Below the pieces are notes generated by a model that worked only from the letters and a program-made list of their open reading frames with translations, made no database searches and was not told the origin of the DNA. A program made the position numbers and the translations under genes. Positions 9,123 to 16,765 of a DNA stretch of 39,702 nucleotides are shown here, in pieces (the first letter of the stretch is position 1; each line of letters begins with the position of its first letter). Source of the stretch: Sphingorhabdus sp. (lineage in GTDB: Bacteria; Pseudomonadota; Alphaproteobacteria; Sphingomonadales; Sphingomonadaceae); assembly GCF_023910635.1 (NCBI RefSeq), contig NZ_JAAVVZ010000023.1:1-39702 (forward strand), written 5' to 3'.

Positions 9123-10186
9123 CCGCGATGGCCAATGGAGCCGTTCCAAACGTCGGAGGCCGCGATATATCGCAAATCTTGGCTTCGCAGGGTGCTGCGC
9201 GGCAAGATATCCCCGGCTTTGATCCTGAATATGCCGACATCGTCGACTATATCCTGCGCTGCACACACCGTATCTGGGAGCAAAAGGATGTCGGCCTGAT
9301 CGCGACGCATTATGGCAGCGATATAGTGGTGCATATGATGACAGGGCCCGCAATTGGAATGGACGGCGTGATCGCGGGAACATCTCGCACATTGTCTGCC
9401 TTCCCTGACCGGACATTAACCGGTGAGGCCGTGATTTGGTCTAATGAAGGAAATGGAGCGTATCTATCGTCCCACCGCATCACTAGCACGGCCACCAATC
9501 TCGGTACGTCCGAACTTGGCCCCGCGACTGGCAAACGGATTACGTTTACGACCATTGCGGATTGCCTTTGCAAAGAAAACTTGATCATCGAGGAATGGCT
9601 GGTTCGTGATTATAGCCATATGGCACTTCAGCTTGGTTTCCATCCGCGTGAAGTCGCGCGCACTCATGCCGCCGCTGACAAAGTCATGGGCGGTCGCGCA
9701 GAGTGGCGCTTAGCAGCGATGGCGCGTATGCAGGACGCACCACTTAGCACCTTCACCAACAAAGCCCTGCCCAATCCGCAGAGCGACCCGCATGATTTTG
9801 CGCACGCCTTTTTTGATCAGATCATCGCCCAACGCCGATTTGGCCGCGTGCGAGAGGCCTATTCTCCTGCTGCGCATTGGAGCGGCCCAGGTGGGCGCAG
9901 ACTGTTCGGCTGGGGAGAGATTACGGGATGGTTCACTGCACTGATCGGCAGTTTCGGCGATGCACGGATGTCTATCCAGCATGTTGCAGCCATTGACGAT
10001 ATGATCGCCGTCCGCTGGGAACTGACCGGCACACATGATGGCGGCGCGCTTTATGGCGCGGCTACGGGCGAGCCGATCTATATCCTCGCGGTCACGCATT
10101 GGCGAATTGCGCACGGCTTAATTATCGACGACGTGACGGTGTTCGATGAAGTTGCCCTGATGCGTCAGATGGAGGGTGGGCTTTGA
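9119..10186 (+). CDS. Two-domain NTF2/SnoaL-like protein
   Basis: A 355-residue protein with two SnoaL-like domains, at about residues 30-185 and 215-350. The first domain contains GPATGKRITFTTIADCL followed by EEWLVRDY. This matches the ATGKRI/ENWVFIDM segment in the second domain of the protein at 7079, which shows the two are paralogues. There is no signal peptide or membrane segment. Its ATG overlaps the cupin stop by four bases, and its own stop overlaps the next gene's TTG start, so translation is probably coupled across the operon. The catalytic role is unknown; families with this fold often do isomerisation or dehydration. Confidence 0.8.
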   Translation: MTAMANGAVPNVGGRDISQILASQGAARQDIPGFDPEYADIVDYILRCTHRIWEQKDVGLIATHYGSDIVVHMMTGPAIGMDGVIAGTSRTLSAFPDRTLTGEAVIWSNEGNGAYLSSHRITSTATNLGTSELGPATGKRITFTTIADCLCKENLIIEEWLVRDYSHMALQLGFHPREVARTHAAADKVMGGRAEWRLAAMARMQDAPLSTFTNKALPNPQSDPHDFAHAFFDQIIAQRRFGRVREAYSPAAHWSGPGGRRLFGWGEITGWFTALIGSFGDARMSIQHVAAIDDMIAVRWELTGTHDGGALYGAATGEPIYILAVTHWRIAHGLIIDDVTVFDEVALMRQMEGGL

Positions 10187-10899
10187 GTGCCTTAGCTACC
10201 CTTGAAATCGCGCTGCGCCGCGACCGGGCCTATGCGCGCCTCGCCGATAGCCACGTTCACCGCGCCACCCGCGAAGATAGCCTTGGTATCATCAAAGGCC
10301 GCGACGCCATCACCGCTGCTTGGGTAAGTGAAGACGCCGCCGATATCACGATCACCACAGATTTGGGTGAGATGATCGCTTACAAGGTCAAAGGCCTAAA
10401 ACATAGCTGGCATGGTCATCGTTGGGTTTGGCGCGAAGAAGGCCTTGTCATGCGCGAAGTCGTGATCGAAGACCGCGGAGAGGCAAAAACCGCACCGCAC
10501 GTTCATCCACCCCTTGGCGAACTGCGCAGCGGACAAGGTCAATATGACGCTGGCGATAAAGCCATCCTCCCCCTCGGCTTTCCAGAAAGCGCCCGCGTCA
10601 TTGCAGATTGGTTACATCGGGCATGGAACGGCCGCGCTTTTAATCTCTATGACCAGGCATGGCTTCCTGCGCTTATCCGAGCACTACCAGACGCGACTTT
10701 CCATTTTGAACATGCGATTGTTGGGGAGCAGCAAACAGCTATTCTTTGGCGTGTGCATGGTCATCATGCCAGCGGGAGGCGTGTCCGGTTAATTGGCAGC
10801 AGTGTGTTTACCGGCAACGCCGACGAGACTGTGATCGATCACGCCGCTATGGTATCGCAGTTGGCAGGTGAGGTGATTGATTACGGGGCTCTACCTTAA
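10183..10899 (+). CDS. NTF2/SnoaL-like protein, shorter paralogue
   Basis: A 238-residue protein starting at TTG 10183 with GGAGGG just upstream (10171-10176); the start overlaps the preceding TGA. Two NTF2-like halves can be traced. The first is abbreviated, with KGRDAITAAWV and HRWVWREEGLVMREVVIED. The second, from about residue 130, has ARVIADWLHRAWNGR and TAILWRVHGHHASGRRVRL. It is the third and last gene of the bicupin operon. It ends four bases into the 3' end of the convergent aldolase gene. The fold assignment is moderately sure; the function is unknown. Confidence 0.7.
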   Translation: MSALATLEIALRRDRAYARLADSHVHRATREDSLGIIKGRDAITAAWVSEDAADITITTDLGEMIAYKVKGLKHSWHGHRWVWREEGLVMREVVIEDRGEAKTAPHVHPPLGELRSGQGQYDAGDKAILPLGFPESARVIADWLHRAWNGRAFNLYDQAWLPALIRALPDATFHFEHAIVGEQQTAILWRVHGHHASGRRVRLIGSSVFTGNADETVIDHAAMVSQLAGEVIDYGALP

Positions 10900-11645
10900 G
10901 CCTTAACCGCTTCCGCCAGTTTTGCTGCGCCTTGCAATAGGAAGTCGTGATCTGATCCGAGTATGAACAGGCTCGCGCCCTTTTCGCGCCACATGCCGAC
11001 ATCGCCAACGCGGCCAAGGAACATGCCGGTGGCGCGGCTTGCCGCTTTGCCCGCCGTAACGATGCGGTCGACGGCATCCACTACAACTGCGTCGTCGGGG
11101 GTTTCTGCGTTGTAAGCGATGGTTAGGTCTGCGCGGCCAATGAAGAGTGCATCAATGCCAGAAACAGCGGCGATAGCGTCGATATTCTCGACGCCTTCTA
11201 CATCTTCGATTTGGACGATGATGGTCACGCTGGCTGCATCCGCGCGGTGCTTGGCCATACCCTTCGTCGTATAACCAGCTGCGCGCGAACTCCCCGCATA
11301 GCCTCGTCCGCCGCTTATATAATGGCAGGCTTTAACGGCATCTTCGGCATCGGCGGCATTGCAAATATGCGGCAAAATCACGCCATCGGCTCCGCAATCA
11401 AGCGCATTGAGAATGTGTTCCTGGCTCGCCGATTGCGGACGGACCAGAACCGTCTTACCGCCTGCGCGCGCTGCCAATATGCAAAGGTCAAGCGCAGCGC
11501 GGTCAAATGGGGCGTGCTCGGCATCAAGCACAAGGCAATCGAGACTAGAGAAGCTCAATACTTCCACGACATGCGGATGCGGTGTTTTGATCCATGTGCC
11601 AGCAAGTAATTCGCCGGCGCGCAATTGGTCGCGGAAACTTATCAT
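10896..11645 (-). CDS. HpcH/HpaI-family class II aldolase
   Basis: A 249-residue aldolase with the HpcH/HpaI (phosphoenolpyruvate/pyruvate domain) pattern. The catalytic His is in DAEHAP (His44) and the pyruvate-binding Arg in VLVRP (Arg69). The metal ligands Glu147 (VQIEDVEG) and Asp173 (FIGRADL) are present. The family splits 2-keto-4-hydroxy acids to pyruvate or a keto acid plus an aldehyde. It is the last gene of the five-gene operon hisD-like, lacI, hydrolase, MetE-like, aldolase, overlapping the preceding gene by four bases. This position suggests a terminal carbon-carbon cleavage step. Substrate unknown. Confidence 0.9.
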   Translation of the reverse strand: MISFRDQLRAGELLAGTWIKTPHPHVVEVLSFSSLDCLVLDAEHAPFDRAALDLCILAARAGGKTVLVRPQSASQEHILNALDCGADGVILPHICNAADAEDAVKACHYISGGRGYAGSSRAAGYTTKGMAKHRADAASVTIIVQIEDVEGVENIDAIAAVSGIDALFIGRADLTIAYNAETPDDAVVVDAVDRIVTAGKAASRATGMFLGRVGDVGMWREKGASLFILGSDHDFLLQGAAKLAEAVKA

Positions 11646-12778
11646 AATTTCTTACTCGCCAGATCGGCCCCTTCGGACAGTGTTCTAAGCTTTGCCCAAA
11701 CGATATCCGGGTCGACGACGCCGAAACCGGCAAAAGTCGAAAAGCCGCAGTCGGTGCCTGCAATCACCCGCTCCCGCCCGATGATATTGACATAGCGCTC
11801 AATCCGCTCCGCGACAACGCGCGGATGCTCGATGAAATTTGTAGTGCTGTCGATCACACCTGGGATCAGGATTTTGTCATCAGGAATCATATCCGCCATC
11901 TCGACGAAATAGTTCCAATCGGCCTGATGGCGCGGGTTGGATGTTTCGAACAGAAGTGCTGCGGGTTTGGCCTTCATCAACGTTGGCAGGATTACGCCGA
12001 GTTCAACATCACAACAATGCGGCCCTTCATAATTGCCCCAACACACATGCATCCGTACCCTGTCAGCGGGCACGTTGCGTAGTGCATGGTTCAGTGCCTC
12101 AACATGGCCGCCGATAAGGGTGAGATATTCAGCATCGCTGCGATCTTTGTACATCATGTGGCGGCCCAAGCCTAAGTCCGGGCTATCAAGCTGCAGGTAT
12201 AATCCGGCCGCTACAATTGCCTCATATTCGGGGCGCATCGCCTCTGCCAGTGCCTCCAGATAGGCGTCTTGGGAGGGATAATATTCATTGGGCTGGAACA
12301 GCGCGATTACGCCGGGCGATGCAGCGTTCATGAATCCGCCGCATGGCTTATGCGCTGCAACTGCTGCCAGCATATGCGACACATCCTCCTCAAGCGGAGC
12401 CATTGATTTGACGGCGATGGGCCCCACGCATTTTGGGCGGCGATAGGTTGGTGTGCCGCCGCCCTTAGATTGGCGCTCCAAGAAGCTCGGGAACATCTCA
12501 AGGTCTTTGGGTGCGCTGCGCGGGCTATCACCGTCAAAGCCGGTAATCCTGTCCTTGATATAGGTGGCGTAACTAATTTTCGACATTTCGCCGTCGGAGA
12601 CGAGATCTATACCGCTGGCAACTTGACGCTTGACGGCATCATCTACAGCCGCCCCGATCACACTGGAAAATACGGCGACATCAATCGCCTCTCCGCGTTC
12701 CTGCGCAAATACAAGATCTGTAACAGCGGCAGATCGCGGTAGCGACCCTACATGCGTCGTGAGTATGCGGTCAGCCAT
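11642..12778 (-). CDS. MetE C-terminal-like (UROD/MetE fold) zinc methyltransferase-family protein
   Basis: A 378-residue protein resembling only the catalytic half of cobalamin-independent methionine synthase. The zinc ligands are all visible: His244 and Cys246 in MHVCWGN, Glu278 in LLFETSN and Cys344 in AGTDCGF. The start at 12778 (MADRILTTHVGSLPRS) fits the family and overlaps the hydrolase stop by one base; a start 11 codons upstream is less likely. Short MetE-like proteins of this type commonly sit in catabolic operons, where they are not the housekeeping methionine synthase. Here a methyl- or alkyl-thioether/ether transfer on the pathway substrate is plausible but unproven. Confidence 0.85.
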   Translation of the reverse strand: MADRILTTHVGSLPRSAAVTDLVFAQERGEAIDVAVFSSVIGAAVDDAVKRQVASGIDLVSDGEMSKISYATYIKDRITGFDGDSPRSAPKDLEMFPSFLERQSKGGGTPTYRRPKCVGPIAVKSMAPLEEDVSHMLAAVAAHKPCGGFMNAASPGVIALFQPNEYYPSQDAYLEALAEAMRPEYEAIVAAGLYLQLDSPDLGLGRHMMYKDRSDAEYLTLIGGHVEALNHALRNVPADRVRMHVCWGNYEGPHCCDVELGVILPTLMKAKPAALLFETSNPRHQADWNYFVEMADMIPDDKILIPGVIDSTTNFIEHPRVVAERIERYVNIIGRERVIAGTDCGFSTFAGFGVVDPDIVWAKLRTLSEGADLASKKL

Positions 12779-13488
12779 CAGGCAAATTCCTTTTCGTTGA
12801 TTGTCAGCCAATTTTCAATGGTCGCAGCAAAGGCCTTGGGCGCTTCGAGTGGCAGCATATGACCAGCACCGGAGATTTCCTTAAACTGGGATTTAGGTGT
12901 CAAATTTGCCCAGATTTGATGCCAAGCAGGCGGGCAGAGTGTGTCTTCTCCCCCGCATATATAGAGGACCGGCATATGAAGAGCGGCGATGGCGTCGCGC
13001 CGGTCTCCGCGCAGCCGCAGCGCCTCACTCTGGCGAACAAAAACATTGGCACCCAAGTCCATTCCCATGTCGCGCAGTAGGCGGAGAAGCGAATTATCTT
13101 TTCTGTTTTGCGCGGCAAGGTAATTAGGTTTCAATTCCTCAACCAATACTCGCTCGAGCCCGCCTGCGCGAACTTCGCTTTGCTGCGCAGGGCGATGTGC
13201 GGCACGTTCCGGCAAGTCAGCGGTAGCGTTGTAACCGGATAAGACGAGACCCACTATCCGCTCTGGCGCTTGCACTGCCATCTCGACGGCAACGATTGCG
13301 CCCATTGAAAAACCAACCGCTAACAATTGGCCGTCGGTTGCCGCCAGCGCCCGCTCGGCCATAGCCTCGATGCTGTCATCCTGCGTGAGGTCGGCGTCGA
13401 TTGCACCCGAAAACGTAGCTCGCACTGCTTCTGTCCAAAGCCGCGCATCGCACATATTGCCCGGCAAAAGAACTGGTGTCGGCTGCAT
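12778..13488 (-). CDS. Alpha/beta hydrolase
   Basis: A 236-residue alpha/beta-hydrolase-fold enzyme. The nucleophile elbow is GFSMGA (Ser61), the acid is probably Asp182 in CGGEDTLCPP, and the catalytic histidine is His210 in GAGHMLPLE. There is no signal peptide. It lies third in the leftward operon, after lacI, whose stop it meets at 13488. It probably hydrolyses an ester, lactone or carbon-carbon bond in the pathway; which of these cannot be told from the sequence. Confidence 0.88.
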   Translation of the reverse strand: MQPTPVLLPGNMCDARLWTEAVRATFSGAIDADLTQDDSIEAMAERALAATDGQLLAVGFSMGAIVAVEMAVQAPERIVGLVLSGYNATADLPERAAHRPAQQSEVRAGGLERVLVEELKPNYLAAQNRKDNSLLRLLRDMGMDLGANVFVRQSEALRLRGDRRDAIAALHMPVLYICGGEDTLCPPAWHQIWANLTPKSQFKEISGAGHMLPLEAPKAFAATIENWLTINEKEFA

Positions 13489-14513
13489 TACCCGAGCCTT
13501 GCGGAACTGCCGGTTAACAATTCGCCAGCAAACAAACGCTGTTCGGGCGATAGCCCTGGCTGCTCGATCCGTTCGAGCAACATTGCCACCGCAGCCTCAG
13601 TCATCCGACGAACCGGCTGGCGGATCGTTGTCACCTGATACGCAAGCCATGTTGCTGGGCCGACGCCGTCAAAGCCGACCACTGACAAATCTTGCGGCAC
13701 TTCGATGCCGAAGTGAATCCGTGCGCTATCAATTGCACCGATCGCCATCAGGTCATTTGCACAAATCAACGCGTCCAACTTTCGGTCCGTGATGCGCATC
13801 AAATCTCTCAGTGCAGCATCGCCGCTGGCGTAATCAAAATTGCCGCGCACGATTTGGCAGTCCCGCCCTAATTGATGTAACCGTCGTCTTGCGGCTTCGA
13901 CGCGTTCTTCGCCTACATAGCTATCGGCTGGACCTGAGATGATCCCAAAGACATGATGATCGCCTTCAACCAGCGCGTCGACCAAAGCATTTTCACCGCT
14001 TACGGAATCGCAGCAAACACTCGCGACAGGTTCGCCTTCGCCGATACGATTATACAGTATGACGGGTACCCCGCGATCAGCAAAGGCCGCAAGTTGTTGT
14101 GCATCAAGCCGTGCTGCAACAATTGCACCATCGACGCGGTAGCGCCAAACCTGATCAAGCACCTCGTCTACGTCTGATTCTGCGGCAAGTGAAAACAGAA
14201 GAACCCGAATACCTTGAGCTGACAAACGCTGCGTTAACTCAGCCAATACTTCAGGATAATACAGATTGGTCAGGTTTGAAATAATTATGGCTACAAGGTT
14301 TGAGCGGCGCGTGATCAGGCCCTGAGCAATAGCATTAGGGTAATAATTCAGCTCGCGCGCGGCGGCCAAAATCTTTTCCCTAGTACGCGGTGCGACAGAT
14401 GCCCCCTGCTTGAAACAGCGAGATACTGCGGACTGCGACACTCCAGCTTGCCGCGCCACATCGTAAGACGTCGCGCGGCCGTTGTTGGCTTCAGGTTGTT
14501 TCTTTGCGGCCAT
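13488..14513 (-). CDS. LacI-family transcriptional regulator
   Basis: A 341-residue repressor. The N-terminal LacI helix-turn-helix is at about residues 15-62 ([20 protein letters not shown], then the hinge helix region ending NAIAQGL). A periplasmic-binding-protein-like effector domain spans about residues 70-335. It overlaps the 3' end of the HisD-like gene by 23 bases and is followed directly by the hydrolase, so it is part of the operon it probably regulates. The TTCGAA-centred operators at 8084, 15836, 16667 and 16690 are its likely sites. The effector is unknown; LacI proteins usually sense sugars or sugar-derived acids. Confidence 0.93.
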   Translation of the reverse strand: MAAKKQPEANNGRATSYDVARQAGVSQSAVSRCFKQGASVAPRTREKILAAARELNYYPNAIAQGLITRRSNLVAIIISNLTNLYYPEVLAELTQRLSAQGIRVLLFSLAAESDVDEVLDQVWRYRVDGAIVAARLDAQQLAAFADRGVPVILYNRIGEGEPVASVCCDSVSGENALVDALVEGDHHVFGIISGPADSYVGEERVEAARRRLHQLGRDCQIVRGNFDYASGDAALRDLMRITDRKLDALICANDLMAIGAIDSARIHFGIEVPQDLSVVGFDGVGPATWLAYQVTTIRQPVRRMTEAAVAMLLERIEQPGLSPEQRLFAGELLTGSSARLG

Positions 14514-15780
14514 AACGGCGAACCCTTATGTCGGCCTGCTCTTTGTGTCCCGCAAAGCCCTCAATCTTGCAGAGCCGCGAACAATATTCTCCAATCATAA
14601 CACTCGCCTCATCAGTTAGCACCCTTTGATAGGTGCAAGTCTTAATGAACTTGCCTACCCAAAGCCCTCCCGTAAAGCGTGCATTTTTTTTGGTTGGCAA
14701 GGTATGGTTGGTACCGATAACTTTGTCACCGTAACTGACATTGGTTCGGTGGCCTAAAAACAACGCACCATAATTGTTCATATGGTGCAAAAAATAATCA
14801 GGGTCTTTGGTCATCACCTGAACGTGCTCAGACGCAATCTCATCCGCAATCTGGACCATTTCTTCGTAGCTGTCCGCAACGATCACCTGACCATAATCGG
14901 CCCACGCTTTCGATGCGATCGGCGCTGTTGGCAGGATTGTTAGTTGACGCTCGATTTCAGCCATTGTCTCGTGTGCGAGCTTTTCTGAATTGGTCAGCAA
15001 TATCGCAGGAGAATTGGGGCCATGTTCAGCCTGCCCGAGTAGATCGGCCGCGCATAGCTCTCCGTCGACGGTTTCATCAGCAATCACCAATGTCTCTGTC
15101 GGCCCAGCAAGTAAATCAATACCGATGCGCCCAAATAGCTGACGCTTAGCCTCAGCAACATACGCGTTGCCTGGACCGACGATCATATCAACTGCTGCTA
15201 TGCTTTGCGTACCAAGTGCCATTGCCGCCACGGCCTGAACGCCACCCACACAAAGGATCTCGTCAGCTCCTGCCATGTGCATGGCGACCACAATTGCTGG
15301 ATTGGGCTTGCCTTCAAACGGAGGTGCAACTGAAATAATCCGCTGCACACCTGCTACCTTGGCAGTCACAACGCTCATGTGCGCAGACGCAACCAGCGGA
15401 TATTTGCCACCCGGAACATAGCATCCGACACTATTCACCGGAAGGTTCTTGTGTCCTAAAATGACGCCTGGTAAAGTTTCGACCTCTACATCTTTTAGCG
15501 CATCACGCTGAATCTGTGCAAAGCCCCTTACTTGAGCTTGGGCAAAACGAATGTCTTCGATGGTTTGAGGTTCCAGCGCAGCATAAGCCATGTCAATGTC
15601 CGCTTGAGACAATTTGAAGTCGGCAGGCGCCCAATTATCGAATTTCTGCGACCAGTCGCGGACCGCGTCATCGCCGCGCTTCTTGATGTCAGCGATGATT
15701 TCTTCGACAATTTGACGAACCTGCGCATCGGCCTCCGCCGCAGCATCCTCAGTAATGCCGGTTTTTAGATAGCGGGCCAT
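14491..15780 (-). CDS. Histidinol-dehydrogenase-family (HisD-like) NAD-dependent dehydrogenase
   Basis: A 429-residue enzyme of the HisD fold. The zinc and catalytic residues are conserved: Gln250 and His253 (GQAEHG), Glu318-His319 (ASEHVQ), Asp352 (SYGD), His359 (GTNHTLPT) and His412 (FAGHKE). HisD oxidises a primary alcohol to a carboxylate in two NAD-dependent steps. The segment [14 protein letters not shown] differs from biosynthetic HisD and resembles catabolic members such as sulfopropanediol dehydrogenase (HpsN). With no other histidine genes nearby, a catabolic alcohol-to-acid role is more likely than histidine synthesis. AAGGAG precedes the start. It is first in the five-gene leftward operon. 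Confidence 0.88.
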   Translation of the reverse strand: MARYLKTGITEDAAAEADAQVRQIVEEIIADIKKRGDDAVRDWSQKFDNWAPADFKLSQADIDMAYAALEPQTIEDIRFAQAQVRGFAQIQRDALKDVEVETLPGVILGHKNLPVNSVGCYVPGGKYPLVASAHMSVVTAKVAGVQRIISVAPPFEGKPNPAIVVAMHMAGADEILCVGGVQAVAAMALGTQSIAAVDMIVGPGNAYVAEAKRQLFGRIGIDLLAGPTETLVIADETVDGELCAADLLGQAEHGPNSPAILLTNSEKLAHETMAEIERQLTILPTAPIASKAWADYGQVIVADSYEEMVQIADEIASEHVQVMTKDPDYFLHHMNNYGALFLGHRTNVSYGDKVIGTNHTLPTKKNARFTGGLWVGKFIKTCTYQRVLTDEASVMIGEYCSRLCKIEGFAGHKEQADIRVRRYGRKETT

Positions 15781-15835
15781 TTAATTCTCCTTCGACACTT
15801 TGAATCAGTTCAATTGTCCCTTACGCTATAGAAAA

Positions 15836-15850
15836 TGACTTCGAATGCAA
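15836..15850. promoter_or_regulatory. LacI-type operator, copy 2
   Basis: Identical 15-mer TGACTTCGAATGCAA to copy 1, placed between the divergent HisD-like operon and the SDR gene. It ends ten bases before the SDR start and touches its ribosome-binding site (AAGGA at 15849-15853), so bound repressor could block that gene directly. Confidence 0.75.
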
Positions 15851-15860
15851 GGACGATAGA

Positions 15861-16613
15861 ATGACGCAAAATGAAATCCCTGGCTGGGCGCAAGGCATTG
15901 CCCACAAACATGCAGTGGTTACCGGTGGCAGCAAAGGACTCGGTCGAGCGATTTGCATCGCATTGGCGGAAGCTGGAGCGAGCGTCACAGCGGTAGCGAG
16001 GGATGCGGTTGCCTTAGAGGATCTTGCGAAAGAGTATCCAAGCATAGAGATGTGGCAGGCAGACGTGAATGACCCTGCATTTGGGATCGAACTGTCACAG
16101 CGCCGCGTGGATATTTTTGTGAACAATGCGGGCACCAACCACCCGATGCCTATGGTCGACGTACCAGTTGCTGTTCTTGACCAAATGCTTAATCTCAACG
16201 TGCGCGCCGCCTATTTAGGGGCGCAAGGGGCCGCGCGCGCTATGGTGGAAGGGGCATCCGGCGGGGTTATCATCAATATAACCAGCCAGATGGGGCATGT
16301 TGGTTCGCCGGGGCGGACAGTCTATTGCATGACTAAACATGCGCTGGAGGGTCTTACAAAAGCGATGGCGGTAGAGCTTGCGTCGCACAATATCCGCGTA
16401 AATTCCGTTGCGCCGACTTTTATCGAGACGCCGATGACCGCGCCAATGCTTGCAAAGCCTGAGTTTCGTTCCTTTGTCGATACGATGATACCGCTCGGCC
16501 GGATTGGAAAGCCAGAAGATGTTGCCGCGGCAGTTCTCTATCTAGTATCGCCTGCCGCCAGCATGGTTACGGGTACGAGCCTGCTTGTCGATGGAGGTTG
16601 GACAGCCCAGTAA
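15861..16613 (+). CDS. Short-chain dehydrogenase/reductase (SDR)
   Basis: A 250-residue classical SDR oxidoreductase. The nucleotide-binding motif TGGSKGLG is at residues 21-28, NNAG at about 88-91, and the catalytic Ser142, Tyr155 and Lys159 (YCMTK) are present. The C-terminal GTSLLVDGGWTAQ is typical of the family. It is divergent from the HisD-like operon and lies 152 bases before the TonB-dependent receptor. LacI-type operators stand on both sides of it. It likely oxidises or reduces a hydroxyl/keto group of the pathway substrate, using NAD or NADP. Confidence 0.92.
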   Translation: MTQNEIPGWAQGIAHKHAVVTGGSKGLGRAICIALAEAGASVTAVARDAVALEDLAKEYPSIEMWQADVNDPAFGIELSQRRVDIFVNNAGTNHPMPMVDVPVAVLDQMLNLNVRAAYLGAQGAARAMVEGASGGVIINITSQMGHVGSPGRTVYCMTKHALEGLTKAMAVELASHNIRVNSVAPTFIETPMTAPMLAKPEFRSFVDTMIPLGRIGKPEDVAAAVLYLVSPAASMVTGTSLLVDGGWTAQ

Positions 16614-16666
16614 GCTTGTCTAGTTCATCTCGTAAATGTGACGTTTTTGCATCGTGAAGTAGCTCA

Positions 16667-16704
16667 TTGCATTCGAAGTCATTTTTCGCTTGCATTCGCA
16701 GTCT
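16667..16704. promoter_or_regulatory. Tandem LacI-type operators, copies 3 and 4, before the receptor
   Basis: TTGCATTCGAAGTCA at 16667-16681 is the exact reverse complement of the operator at 8084 and 15836. A weaker copy, TTGCATTCGCAGTCT, follows at 16690-16704 with the starts 23 bases apart, close to two helical turns. Both precede the receptor gene at 16766, suggesting cooperative repression. Confidence 0.72.
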
Positions 16705-16765
16705 TTTTGCAGTTCATCTTATCTTTCAAAAATAAGTAAGTGACCGTTTAAGGAGGGGATAAGCA

